64,000 nt of DNA, from the NCBI GenBank assembly GCA_030762935.1, contig CM060893.1, positions 12,506,001-12,570,000 on the forward strand. Direction: 5' to 3'. The notes under the pieces were generated by a model, which was not told the origin of the DNA, searched no databases, and saw only the letters and a program-made list of their open reading frames with translations. Made by a program: the position numbers and the translations under genes. This document shows positions 32,632 through 43,839 of the stretch, piece by piece (position 1 is the stretch's first letter; every line of letters begins with the position of its first letter). Source of the stretch: Hymenopus coronatus. Its lineage: Eukaryota > Arthropoda > Insecta > Mantodea > Hymenopodidae.

Positions 32632-33098
32632 GGTCCCCATGGCCGCGCTCGCCAAGATGCTTCGTAGCGCTGGGGATCGTGGGTTCGAGGCCTGCCGGCC
32701 CGCCCCCCTCCTTTTTTTTTCTTCTTTTTTTTTTAACAGTAACGGAGTCTGGTTAGGACTCCGGTACTGTATCCCTATTTACATTTCCCCCCCGTAGGCT
32801 TTACTGATTACTGGTTTACTGTTTCTTTTACAAACATATACATATTGCACAAACATATAACATCCATGCCCAAGGCGGGACTCGAACCCACGATCCCCTG
32901 CCCACGAAGCACCAAAGCGAGACGCTTTAGCGAGCGTGGCAATGGGGACCGGCACCTTGGGCATGGGTGTTATATGGTTGTGTATATGTGTGTGTTGTAA
33001 AAGTAAGAAAACAGTAATAATAGGGCAAAACAAGGTAAACAGAAAAAGGTAAATAAAAGGAGGGTATATTTTTAAATAAAAAAAAAAAAAAAAAAAAA
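32632..33098 (+). repeat. SINE F, itself interrupted
   Basis: The head at 32,632-32,701 (GGTCCCCATGGCCGCGCTCG, B box GGGTTCGAGGCC) stops at 'CCTGCC'. The expected tail 'TTGGGCATGGGTGTTATATGG' resumes at about 32,958 and ends in the A-run at 33,080. A reversed SINE F lies between. Confidence 0.65.
32702..32957 (-). repeat. SINE F nested in SINE F
   Basis: On the minus strand: head GGTCCCCATTGCCACGCTCG, B box GTGGGTTCGAGTCCCGCC, 'TTGGGCATGGATGTTATATG', and an A-rich tail (the T-run at 32,712-32,740). Third level of nesting in this block. Confidence 0.65.
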
Positions 33099-33457
33099 GG
33101 AAGGCTTTTACGCCTGAAAAAATGATTCGTCCTCCTCCGCCAGGTTTGAACCCGCACCTTGGGTAAATGGAAACCATTACACTTGGAGTGCGACTAATGA
33201 GGAAAGGCAACAAATGCGGGGTTTATACAAATGTTTTCCTTTACTGGAATCCGGGACAATCCCGGCTGTCAGGATGTAGATCAAACTTACAAATTCTACA
33301 GCTTCCTTTTACCTTGGCAAAGCGACACGCTTCTGTTTAGCGTTTACTTCTTGTTTATTTACGTAGTTCCATTAAACACGCACACAAACAGAAGCATTCT
33401 AAAGAAGTTTACACAGACCATATGTGAAACATGTGACGAACTCAGCAGCAAAAGAAA

Positions 33458-33769
33458 TCTCATATAGTACATTCACATGACAAGCATTCTTTAGCAAACC
33501 TCTTTAAAAACAACCTATTCCAACATGTACTTCACGTTAATCGAATAAAAGAAATACTATATTTCCTTGAAGGTACAACGGAACTAAGGGGTTTAGTAGG
33601 CTTAACCGATAACTTAAATCATCAAGGAGCTGGTCGCTATGTGATGGCTTTAAAATTCCGTTCTCTTTGCTTGACTGGCAGAAAGCAAAACGATTAATAA
33701 CTTCTCATTTGAGAAAAGTATAAGTAGGAAAACATGAAACCAATAACAAGGAATGTCTCCGTAAGGTTA

Positions 33770-33818
<49 letters not shown>

Positions 33819-33985
33819 CTTCAGAGGCTATTCCCAGAAAATTCAAAATATACATTTCATTTGTCGTGAAAATATCTTAAACATACGCATTTTAGTCAAA
33901 ATGGTTACCTCCAAGTTTGAGGAAATAAACAATTTTTGAAAATTTTCCATGTAAAGTGTAGTTGTGAGTGAGAGATTTTCTTGAA
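33458..33985 (-). repeat. HINE-like relic with a (GA)n tract
   Basis: From 'CATATAGTACATTCACATGAC' to 'GAGAGATTTTCTTGAA'. The GA microsatellite (33,776-33,816) stands in place of about 100 bp of consensus just before 'GGTCTTCAGAGGCTATTCCC'. Confidence 0.7.
33776..33816. repeat. (GA)n microsatellite
   Basis: About 20 uninterrupted GA units. Confidence 0.95.
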
Positions 33986-34629
33986 GTAAAACTGTTAATC
34001 TGTTAACAGCCACATACAGTCTTTTTTACTTTCTCTATACGTACTATGTACACAGTGTATAGAGAAGGTATTGCAATGAACCAAAAATTCGATACCGAGA
34101 TTTCACCGGAAATATATGTTTTAGGGTCCCCTGTATCCAAAAAAAGTATTTTCAGAAAAAGGTCCGTGTGTGTGTGTCCGTGTGTCTGTGAACACGATAA
34201 CTCAAAAACGAAAAGTCGGTAAAATACCAAACTTGGTATTTAAGTTTAGTATCTTCCAGGGATGCAACACGAAGATTTTGAGAAACATCCCCCCACCCAA
34301 ACTACCCTTTACATAGAACTTTTTTTCGAAAATTTTGATTTTCTAAAAAATGGCTAACGATTTTGATTAAAATTTCGTATATTAAAGGTATTTACCTGAC
34401 AAATAAAATGTATATTTTGAATTTTCTGGGAATAGCCTCTGAAGACTACTTTATTCTGGGTCAATTTTACGGAATTTTGCATAACTGCTAAACCATAAGA
34501 GATGGAAAAAAACTTACCACACAACAAATGTAGAGCACTTTAAAACACACAATTTATGTTATATACATTTTTTTCGTGTAGTTGATTGTTTTTGAGATAT
34601 TCCTTGTTTTTGGTTTCAGCTATAAAAAA

Positions 34630-35893
34630 TCTGATGTGTACCATTCACATGACTTTCTCTATATCCCTGCAACAAATTATTCTTAAAAAGCTTATACTTC
34701 TATTTACTTTATGCTAATCAGAAAAAAATAGCAGAAATAGTCTTATTACTTAACATAACTCCATGGCACGACAGCTCACGGGGAACCTTGGCCTACCGCC
34801 CGGCCGCTGCGTCCCCCATCTCGGTCCACTACAGACGTCATGGATGGGGTGCAGTATTGGAGGGTGAGACGTGGTCAGCGCCTCGAGTCCCCCCGGCCGG
34901 TTAATGCGGTCCTCGCGACCTGGAGCCGCTATTTCTCCATCAAGTAGCTCCTCAATTGGCCCCCCAGGGACCTTACGAGGCTGAGTGCACCCCGGGCCAG
35001 GTCTCCCAGCGGGGGAAAAATCCCCACGCCGGTACTGGGGATCGAACCCAGGTCTCCGGCTTGGTAAGCAGCAACGCTACCACCGCGCTAAGGAGACGAC
35101 CTAGTCTTATTACTTGCTTCCTTATAAGCAGAAGCGAAATAATGGACTCCCATAGGTTAAAGTGATAGTCAAAAGCTGATTGCTATGTCAATGAAGTTCC
35201 TTTGTTTATATGGATAGGAGTTGACAAGTTCCTGTATGAGAAAGGTATACGTTTTTCATAGCAGAAACCAAAAATAAGGAATGTCACAAAAACGACGAAC
35301 TCCACGAAAAAAAGTATATAACATAAATTGTGTGTTTTAATGTGCTCTACATTTTTTGTGTAGTAAGTTTTTGTCCATCTCTTAGGGTTTAGCTGTTATT
35401 CCAAATTCAGTAAAATTCATTCAGAATAAACTACTCTTCAGAGGCTATTTCCAGAAAATTCAAACTATACATTTTATTTGTCAGGTAAATATCTTTAGTA
35501 TACGAAATTTTAATCAAAATCGTTAGAGCCATTTTTGAGAAAATCAAAATTTTCGAAAAAAGTTCCACGTAAAGGGTAGTTGAGGGTGTGGGGATTTTTC
35601 TCAAAATCTTCGTGTCGCATCCCTGGAAGATACTAAACCTAAATACCAAGTTTGGTATTTTACTGACTTTTCGTTTTTGAGTTATCGTGTTCACAGACAC
35701 ACGGACACACTGACACACGGACACACACACACACACACACACACATACACACACGGACCTTTTTGTGAAAATGCTTTTTTTGGATGTCGGGGACCCTAAA
35801 ACATGTATTTCCGGTGAAATCTCGGTATCGAATTTTTAGGTGGAGTGCAATACCTTCTCTATACACTATGTACATAGTGCGCATAGAGAAAGT
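34630..35893 (-). mobile_element. HINE-like element, middle level of the nest
   Basis: TCTGATGTGTACCATTCACA to 'GTACATAGTGCGCATAGAGAAAGT', with an expanded CA tract at 35,697-35,756. Interrupted by the GC-rich SINE at 34,752. Confidence 0.95.
34752..35101 (-). repeat. SINE I, GC-rich, with exact 14-bp target duplication
   Basis: Flanked by TAGTCTTATTACTT at 34,738-34,751 and 35,102-35,115. On the minus strand: head TCCTTAGCGCGGTGGTAGCG (A box), B box GGGTTCGATCCCC, then a 270-bp GC-rich body ('AACCGGCCGGGGGGACTCGAGG'). Base composition is unlike every neighbour, suggesting a young or compositionally constrained family. Only copy in the window. Confidence 0.92.
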
Positions 35894-36174
35894 AAAAACA
35901 TACTTTTGTCATACAGGACTATGTGAAATCGTGTCCATACAAACAAAGGAATTTCAGTGACATAGCAACCAGCTTTTGACTATCACTTTAACCTATGGTA
36001 CTCCCTTATTTCGCTTCTACTTACAAGGAAGCAAGTAATAAGACTATTTCTGCTAATTTTTTCTCGATTAGCAGGAAGTAAATAGAAGCATAAGTTTTTT
36101 AAAAATAATTTGTTGCAGAGATGTAGAGAAAGACATGTGAATGGAACACACCAGATTTTTTTCTCTAATAATGC

Positions 36175-36560
36175 CTTTTTACTCCGGGACCTTAAAACAT
36201 ATTTTTGACGAAATCTTGACATCGAGTTTCTGGGTGGAGCACTGTACCTTCCCTACTACTAAGTGTATTACGTAGTAGAACAATTAAGAGCATGATTTGT
36301 TACATTCACATGATTTTATCTTCTATATATTCTTTTTATAGAAGTATATTTTTCTATCCACTTCATCCTGTTCGGAAGTTTAAACATTTGGAAAAATGGG
36401 TTAAGTTCTCATTTCGCTATACGTACAAGAGCGATAGTCAAATATTTAAAAAGGTGGTCGCTATGTACTGATCTAGATATTCCATTCCCTTTCCATGAAC
36501 TCGCGAGATAGCTCCTCATAAAGTGAGAAGCAATAAAACATGCAAACCAATAAGAATGGA
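36175..36560 (-). repeat. Two old HINE-like fragments
   Basis: 36,175-36,290 is a palindrome-side end ('GGACCTTAAAACATATTTTTGACGAAATC', 'GGGTGGAGCACTGTACC'). 36,293-36,560 starts a second copy at a degenerate hairpin (ATGATTTGTTACATTCACAT). Confidence 0.6.
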
Positions 36561-36989
36561 AATAATTATTGACATAGAAATGTCTGTCTGTATGTGTGTG
36601 TGATTTTTTGTAGTCTCTTTAAACGATTTTTCTTCTCTAAAGGTAGAAACCTGTTTTTCTTCACACGTGATTCTTATATGAGTCATGAGTTGTTCGAGAG
36701 ATCAGTTACGCTCTATCTTTTCTTTGGTTTTCCTGGATCCCGCTTATCTTGAGCTTTTAAATATCTTGCTATTTCAATCTGCCCTTTATTATTTTAAAAC
36801 TTTTTTTTTACTTTAGTGTTTAATACATTTTAAAGTATAAGGTCCTTTAAGAGGTTAAAGCGTGTTGGAAGTGGATAAGGATTAGGCCACTGGAGCAGAG
36901 CACGTAGGCCATTGTGACCCTTTGCGATTTATGAGATCCCTGAAAGAGCGGGATGAGGGGAGAGAACCTAAGGGAGACCATATCTCGCC
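36561..36989. other. Unique AT-rich stretch
   Basis: No repeat or gene recognised. G+C rises toward 36,860 where the SINE F-like sequence begins. Confidence 0.45.
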
Positions 36990-37170
36990 CAAGCATGGAC
37001 GAGGTCCCTAACGTTTACAGATCGGACGTATGCATCGACGTCCGGCCTTACCCACAGGTCCGGTGTTCCGTGTCGCAGGGAATCGCGGGTTTGAGTCCTG
37101 TCTTGGGCATGGGTGCTTGTGTTCCGGGAAATGTGTATATGTATATCTTTAAAATAGAAAACCAATAGGA
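36990..37170 (+). repeat. SINE F-like element
   Basis: B box GCGGGTTTGAGTCCTG, then 'TCTTGGGCATGGGTGCTTGTG' and 'GTATATGTATATCTTTAAAATAG' as in the copies near 32.9 kb. The A-box region is diverged ('GACGTCCGGCCTTACCCACAGG'). Confidence 0.55.
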
Positions 37171-37339
37171 AAACAAACAGAAAAAAGCGGGTTCTGACAG
37201 ATTGTTTCCGCAACGACGACATGGAGGAGCGCCCAGCCGCACCTCACGGAACACCGTCACCTGGTAATTCAACCCTGAAACAAATTACTAGGAAGTGATG
37301 GGAACAGGAAATTATATATGAAACGTGTACTAGAACACA

Positions 37340-37625
37340 GCCCCAGCACTCGCCTACCGACCCGTGTTAACCACGAAAAACCTTTGGGTCACATTGGGTG
37401 GTCGCCGGAGATCGAACCTGAGACCTCTCAAATTCGAGCCACAGACGTTACCGTCTGAACCATCTCGCTCGATCATATTAAAGGCGAGTGAACGAAATGG
37501 TTGGCATTATGCTCAAATGGGCCCGACGACCCCTAAAACTTGAGCTACCCGATTTAAGGATGCAGGAAACCCCGGAAAAAAAAGCTTATCGAGGGCAATC
37601 ACTGAGTTTTGAACTCTGTACCACA
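37340..37625 (-). repeat. Two tRNA-headed SINE pieces, minus strand
   Basis: 37,340-37,465, read on the minus strand, has CGAGATGGTTCAGACGGTAA (A box) and GGTTCGATCTCC (B box), a family seen once (D). 37,466-37,625 is a diverged reversed SINE C body ('GAACGAAATGGTTGGCATTATGCTC', 'CCCCGG' run). Confidence 0.55.
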
Positions 37626-37629
37626 GAAT

Positions 37630-38093
37630 AGTTATTAAAATAAAATGTGTGTTTTGAAAAGAAATGATTTTATCTCTAAAAGTATGCAAGAGGACTTCTC
37701 GCAGTATCCACAGAAAAGTCAATAGGTATATGCGCTTTATGTAAATCTTAAATATATGTCATTTTAATAAAACTTTTAGAGCCATTTTTGAGGAAAACAA
37801 ACATTTTCTAAAAATATTCCGTGTAGGGCAATTTGGGGAGGGAGATTCTGTTGAAAATTTTTGGAAGATCCCAATCATAAACACTAATTTTCTGTTTATC
37901 CGATTTTTTTTTTCAATTATATTGTTCTCTTACTCCTTCTCTCACACACCATATACACGCAAACGGAATTATTTATAAATGTTTTTGTCTTGTATTAAAG
38001 GAGTGTCAAAACTTTTTTCGAATGAAATCTTATAAGTTTTTTTAGGGAAATGCTATTACATTGTCTAGGTATTAGGTACGTGGTAGAGAAAGT
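37630..38093 (-). repeat. HINE-like relic
   Basis: Collinear with the palindrome-side half: 'GTGTAGGGCAATTTGGGGAGGG', 'GAGTGTCAAAAC', ends 'GGTACGTGGTAGAGAAAGT'. Confidence 0.7.
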
Positions 38094-38100
38094 AAAAAAC

Positions 38101-39715
38101 ATATCTGTTGTATTCTATTCTCCTATACTTCATGCTAATAGACATAAACATCAGCAGAAATAATCACGTTGCTTGCTTCCTTGTAAATAGAAGGGGGGGG
38201 GGAATCTGATGTGTTCCATTCACATGACTTTCTCTACATCTCTGTAACAAATTATTGTTAAAAAGCTTATGCTTCTATTTACTTCATGCTAATCGAGAAA
38301 TAAATAGCAGAAATAGTCTTATTACTTGCTTCCTTGTAAATAGAAGCGAAAAAAGGGAGTACCATAGGTTAAAGTGATACTCAAAAGCTGGTTGCTATGT
38401 GACTGAAGTTCCTTTGTTTGTATGGACACGAGTTGACAAATTCCTGTATGAGAAAAGTATAAGTTTTTCAACGCTGAAGCCAAAAACAAGGAATATCTAA
38501 AATACGATCAACTCCACGAAAAAAGTGTATATAACATAAATTGTGTGTTTTAATGTGCTCTACATTTTTTGTGTGGTAAGGTTTTGTCTATCTCTTACGG
38601 TTTACCAGTTACACAAAATTCCGTAAAATTCATCCAGAATAAAGTAGTCTTTAGAGACTAATCCCAGAAAATTCAAGATATACATATTATTTGTCAAGTA
38701 TATATATTTAGTATACGATATTTTAATCAAAATCGTTAGAGCCATTTTTTAGAAAATCAAAATTTTCGAAAATTTTTCCATGTGAAGGGTAGTTGGGGGT
38801 GGGAGGATTTTCTTGAAAATCTTCGTGTTGCATCCTTGGAAGATACTGAACTTAAATACCAAGTTTGGTATTTAACGGTCTTTTCATTTGTGAGCTATGC
38901 TGCCCACAGACACACATACGGACATTTTTCTAAAAATGCTTTTTTGGATTCAGGTGGTGTCAAAATATGTATTTCCGGTGAAATCTCGGTATCGAATTTT
39001 TGGGTGCAATGCAATACCTTCTCTATACACTATGTACTTAGTACGTATAGAGAAAGTTAAAATCTAAAGCGGTAGTCAAATTCTTTCATAGCCGATCACT
39101 ATGTGAAACAATTAAAGTTCGGTTCTCTTTTCATGGCCATAGTAAAACAAAAAGACATATGAAACGAATGGCACTTTGAGAAACCAAATACTCGGAAAGG
39201 TTAACTTTACAAAATAGAGTATATGACACATTTGTGTGTTTTAATGAGATCTGCATTTTCTGTGTGGTAGTAGGTATGTTTTTGTCATCTCTTACCAGCT
39301 ATGCAAAATTCATCCAAAAATGAAGAGGACTTCAGAAGCTATTCCCAAGAAATGCAAGATGTACATTTTATTTGTCATGTAAATATCTTAAATATCCGAT
39401 ATGTTAATCAAAATCGTTAAGAGCTTCTTTTTTTTTTTGAGAAAATCGAACATTTCGAAAAATCCTCCATGTAAAAGGGTAGTCTCGGAGGATTTTCTTG
39501 AAGATCTTCGTATGGCATCCTTGGAGTATACTAAACCTAAACACCAAGGTTGGTATTTAACGAAATTTTCGTTTTTGAGCTAAGCTACGCACATACGCAC
39601 ATTGGATTCACGGTTCCTCCAAGTATGTATTTCTTACGAAAATTTGGTAACGATTTTTGTGTGGAATGCAATACATTGTCTACTTATATGTACATAGTAC
39701 TCGGCAGATATATGA
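38101..39715 (-). repeat. HINE-like relic split by a same-strand young copy
   Basis: 38,101-38,190 ('ATACTTCATGCTAATAGAC...CTTGTAAATAGAAGG') and 39,062-39,715 ('CTAAAGCGGTAGTCAAATTC...ACATAGTACTCGG') are one minus relic. A G10 run sits at the left junction. Confidence 0.75.
38205..39057 (-). mobile_element. HINE-like element, full length, nested
   Basis: TCTGATGTGTTCCATTCACA to 'TATGTACTTAGTACGTATAGAGAAAGT'. Belongs to the 'GAGCTATGCTGCCCACAGACAC' subfamily. Confidence 0.94.
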
Positions 39716-39774
39716 ACAAAATTGTAAAAACCGTTGCAATTTTCAAAATATTATAAAGCTAATAACCTGAAAAA

Positions 39775-40648
39775 TCTGACACGTTCCATTCACTGACTTT
39801 CTCTACATCTCTGCAACAAATTATTTTTAAAAAGCTTATACTTCTATTTACTTTATGCTAATCAGAAAAAAAAAAAAAAAATAGCAGAAATAGTCTTATT
39901 ACTTGCTTCCTTGTAAGTAGAAGAGAAATAAGGGACTACCATAGGTTAAAGTGATAGCCAAAAGCTGGTTGCTATGTCAATGAAGTTTCTTCGTTTATAT
40001 GGATCGGAGTTGACAAGTTCCTGTATGAGAAAAATATAAGTTTTTCATAGCAGAAACCAAAAATAAGGAATGTCTAAAAAACGACGAACTCCACGAAAAA
40101 ATGTATATAACATAAATTGTGTGTTTTAACGTGCTCTCCATTTTTTGTGTAATAAGTTTTTGTCCATCTCTTACGGTTTAGCACTTATTCAAAATTCAGT
40201 AAAACTCATCCAGAATAAACTAATCTTCAGACGCTATTGCCAGAAAATTCAAGATAAACATTTTATTTGTCAGGTAAATATGTTTATTATACGAAATTTT
40301 AATCAAAATCGTTAGCCATTTTTGAGAGAATGAAAATTTTCGAAAAAAGTTCCATGTAAAGGGTTGTTGGGGGTGGGGAGATTTTTCTCAAAATGTTCGT
40401 GTCGCATCCCTGGAAGATACTAAACTTAAATACCAAGTTTAGTATTTTACCGACTTTTCGTTTTTGAGTTACCGTGTTCACAGACACACGGACACATAAA
40501 CACACACATGGACATTTTTGTGAAAATGCTTTCTTTGGATATTGGGGACCCTAAAACATATTTTTGCGGTAAAATCTCGGTATCGAATTTTTGGTTGGAG
40601 TGCAATACCTTCTCTATACACTATGTACATAGAGCGTATAGAGAAAGT
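39775..40648 (-). mobile_element. HINE-like element, full length
   Basis: TCTGACACGTTCCATTCACT (hairpin decayed) to 'TATGTACATAGAGCGTATAGAGAAAGT'. It marks the left border of the longest low-repeat island. Confidence 0.94.
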
Positions 40649-40799
40649 AAAAATATGTAAAATCACTAGAAAATATAAACTGCAATATTGTTTGTATTTA
40701 TTCTACATTAAAACAATTATGCTGATAGCATTTTGGTAAGGAATAGTTTCTGGAATGATTTCCTTCTACTCTATATTACATAGATGAAGTAAATGTTGA

Positions 40800-40950
40800 A
40801 GGAAGGGCAGGGTACGGACCAATGAGCGTGGGTGTTGCAGCCAGGTTGTCCTTGCGGCTCGAGAGTGTTTTGTTACGTAGTCCAAAGTGCGGACGGATCG
40901 CCTCAGTAGTGGTTAAACATAAGTGCTAAGTGCCAGGCAGTGCAAGCAAC
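40800..40950 (+). promoter_or_regulatory. Putative promoter and 5' UTR of the 40,951 exon
   Basis: G+C and CpG rise here (GTCCTTGCGGCTCGAGAGTG, 'GTGCGGACGGATCGCC'), with a CCAAT box at 40,819-40,823 and no TATA box. The segment runs directly into the start codon, as in a CpG-type promoter of a broadly expressed gene. Confidence 0.45.
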
Positions 40951-41027
40951 ATGGAGGAGGATATGTGGAAACAGTTCTACGAGAAAATACAGGAGAAAAA
41001 GACCGACCCCACGGAAAATGACATTAG
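40951..41027 (+). CDS. First coding exon of an unidentified gene
   Basis: ATG in context AGCAACATGG opens 25 codons plus 2 nt: it begins MEEDMWKQFYEKIQEKKTDP and ends in an acidic 'TENDI'. It stops exactly at a perfect donor AG|GTAAGT (41,028). G+C is well above the neighbourhood, codon choice looks normal, and the exon is not in any repeat. The peptide is charged, likely helical (heptad-like spacing of W, F, I), with no signal peptide or membrane segment, so a cytosolic or nuclear protein is likely. No family recognised. The next exon is not identifiable; the intron probably exceeds the remaining 23 kb or the exon is too short to see. Confidence 0.62.
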
Positions 41028-41439
41028 GTAAGTCTGCAATAGGTGTCTGTGCAATTAGAGATGACATCATTTCGAGGCATGATGTCGCTTTGCGTTTCGG
41101 TTAGCGAACTGCACATCCAATGTGTGCAAAACTTGTCTTCAGGTTATCCCTTAACCTAGAATATTCAGAGTTACCTTTAAAAACCCATCTGTTACTCATT
41201 ATGTGTATATTTTCAACACTAGAACAAAATAAGGTGAGCGGACCGACGGGTGAAAATTATCAACAGTTCTGGAAAATGCCGGTATTGTGCAATAGGTAAT
41301 GCATTTTATTGCTTTGAAGTGTGATTAGCATGGAATTGTGCAAACATTAAAATTGTTAAAATGCAAGTCACACAGGCCTTAGCTTATGAAGCCTAAAACA
41401 TCTCTCTACTCAAAAAATAATTTATTTTCTTCGTTTCAC

Positions 41440-41985
41440 TAAAATTTCGATGTCGAGATTTCGCCGCAAACATGTTTGAGGCCCCTTCAAACCCCACCCA
41501 CCATGAACGTATCTGTCTGTGTGCAGCATAACCCAAAAAGGAGCATTTTGTTAAATAAAATCTTATTGTACATCAGCAATGATGTTCACTTGTTTTCTAT
41601 TGTCTATATTTGTTTCTTTATGTTAGGGTTTCTTTATAATCATCAATTTCACACAAAAACACACACGTAGGAAGGACGGGGAATAATTCTGGCTAATTGA
41701 ACACGTGAATTCCGGATATATTCTTATTATTGTTTTGAATTTGCAAATATCTGTATTTTTTTTCCCAATGGGATGTTGCTTTAGTATTTTTCTCATGATC
41801 ACGCAAGAATTAACCATCACAGAGCAACACGTTTTTTTCTGTTTTTTTTTTTTTTTAAATCTATCATCAACTATGGCTTTAGCCACTGTATCTACAACGA
41901 ATGTGAAATTAGCAAGAAATAGAGAGAAGAATGACATTTTGTAAAATAATTTATAGAGCAGGAGTAGAGAAGGTCATGTGAATTA
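41440..41985 (+). repeat. HINE-like relic, two ends only
   Basis: 41,440-41,555 matches the head ('TTTCGATGTCGAGATTTCGCCGCAAACATG'). 41,940-41,985 matches the tail ('AGAGCAGGAGTAGAGAAGGTCATGTGAA'). The middle has been replaced or eroded beyond recognition. Confidence 0.5.
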
Positions 41986-42030
41986 ACCAGTTTTTTCGTT
42001 ATTAAATGTTCACTGTTATTAAGAGGGAAA

Positions 42031-42219
42031 ATGGTTATCAACAGAATGTATAAAAATGTTGATTTTTCATATAATTATAAAGATGTCAGCTGTTATCAAT
42101 CTTATGACAATATTAAATGTACAAACGAGGATAAACCTTTCACAGGCGATCCATATTTGAAAGTGTTGAAAACATTAACAAGTTCATGTTTGATATCCGC
42201 TAAATTGAGGAAGTTTTAA
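42031..42219 (+). CDS. Unassigned small open frame, 62 codons
   Basis: ATG (context GGGAAAATGG) opens MVINRMYKNVDFSYNYKDVS and closes with TAA after 'SAKLRKF'. Three cysteines, no signal peptide or membrane segment. Located in repeat-free DNA. A small peptide gene, an exon or chance are all possible. No family recognised. Confidence 0.18.
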   Translation: MVINRMYKNVDFSYNYKDVSCYQSYDNIKCTNEDKPFTGDPYLKVLKTLTSSCLISAKLRKF

Positions 42220-43839
42220 TTTCTACTTGGGATCATCGAGGTTTTTAGCTTAACAGATATCTCCTCTACTTATAAAAAACATCCCTTGGCTGCGTTTAGG
42301 GCCTTCCACCTTGAGCTACTTTTTGAGATTTAGAGCCCCGAAAGTTTATAACAGGCCAGTAAGTAACTACAAAGCACCTCTATTGGCAGAATAAAATAAG
42401 TACCAAATCCGGATCATGTGTGGAAGTAATGCCCAAAAGTTTCCCAGAAAGGCTTGCGGGAGTGAGAAATGTGCTTTTATCAAGAAGTGAACATGAATTA
42501 TTATAGTGTAGTTATCGTTAGAATAAAGACTATTTGGAAGCCCCCCCCCCTCGGTTTTTACATTTTTAAATTCGGTATCCTTGTGAATATGTATTTTTTA
42601 AAAGTAAAAGAAAAGAACGGATTATTTCTAAGCGGACGGTGAAAGTTCGGCAAATTCTATAAAATACAGCTTTTTCACAGTAATACAGCTTAGATAGTTT
42701 TTGATATGTGATTTAGACAGAAGTGCAAGTCAACATAGGAGACCACTTTTGAGGCCTAGATCACCTATCTACCCTTAAAAATCATTAATTTTTACAATTT
42801 TTTCAGTGCTCTTTATAAATAAAATCTCTTTGTGGCGCAAACGTTTACAAATAAGTTGGAAAATTTCCCCAAAGAGAGCATAACTAATGACTGGAAGTTT
42901 TCAAATGCAATGCATGTATTTAGAAGTCATTCTTATCGATAAAAAACAACTTGTGTTTGTTTTCTTAAACAATCCATGTTTTATTTGTAAATATAAGTTC
43001 GCAAAGCGGATATATTTCAACTGCAAATTTGAAATTCGGTTAAGTTTTTCTACTTCATGATACGTGCTATGTAATCGCCTGTCAGATTTTATTTACCAAT
43101 AGTAATAATTTATTTTCAAACAATATTTTAATTTAAATGGTTATGAATCAATGAGGAATATAGTTAACTGTACAAAATAAAACGTAGTTTGCTAGTTTAC
43201 TATCTAGCCAAAAAGTATATTCCTTGCAATTATGGGTTGATTTTAGTGAAGCTATAATGATCCAAGTATAAATATGGCTGCCTATATATGACCGCAATTG
43301 TTAAACATTTGAACTATCACCCAGTGTCCTGTATTCCTCCGCTACCTACAACGAAACGTGCAATTGTAATGAAACTATATTTAAGCCTTTCTAAAATTTG
43401 TAGATTATGTAAGGGTAGTTCGTAGTTTTATTTTCTTGATGCCTACCTTTTGGTAATTATTTATAGATTATATATTTTGTTTAAATGCAAGAAACATATA
43501 GTAATAGCGAAAATGCATTAGGTTTAAAGGATCTGAGTTTACGTTTGTGAATATTTTGTCTTTATAAATATTAGTACACCAGATTATGAAAATGAAACAG
43601 TAAGTATAAAGGCATCAATTGCAAGTTATATTAAGTGTTTTCGTGAATTTGTTTGTTAGTATTCACACAAGAAGTAAAGGTGTGTCAGAGTTAACCTCAA
43701 ATATGTTATTCAACTCTTTGTCAGGTGACTTACATAAACATATTTCCTGGCATAAGAAGTATCGAATAATGCATTTTAAATCATAAAAGCAATCGCATAC
43801 CTAGTTTTAAATTTCGGAAGCGTGGGAGAGTACATAGCC
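42220..43839. other. Longest repeat-free stretch, AT-rich
   Basis: About 1.6 kb without HINE or SINE matches and without a frame worth calling. It lies just downstream of the 40,951 exon, so most likely intron. Confidence 0.5.

Larger units (their letters stand above)
32469..33193 (-). repeat. SINE E, minus strand, split by nested SINE F copies
   Basis: 32,469-32,631 carries the reversed constant end ('TTTATTTATGGACGCTTTTTAAC') up to 'CCTTCCAAAGGAGCC'. 33,099-33,193 carries the reversed head ('GGAAGGCTTTTACGCC', 'GGTTTGAACCCGCACCTTGGG'). AAGGAGCC and AAGGAAGGC at the edges look like an eroded target duplication. Confidence 0.82.
34028..36155 (+). mobile_element. HINE-like element, outer level of a three-level nest
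   Basis: 34,028-34,622 (palindrome to 'TTGGTTTCAGCTA') continues at 35,899-36,155 ('CATACTTTTGTCATACAGG' to 'GGAACACACCAGA'). Rejoined, the site reads CTATAAAAAACATACTTTTG, as in undisturbed copies. Confidence 0.93.

Noticed and set aside
32700..33100. 98- to 144-codon frames over the SINE F block
   Set aside because: They read through T-runs and SINE heads (poly-F/poly-K stretches), so they are translation artefacts of nested SINEs.
37221..37263. Short exon candidate MEERPAAPHGTPSP with GTAATT donor
   Set aside because: Weak donor, and the sequence adjoins a SINE F-like element and two more SINE heads; more likely SINE body.
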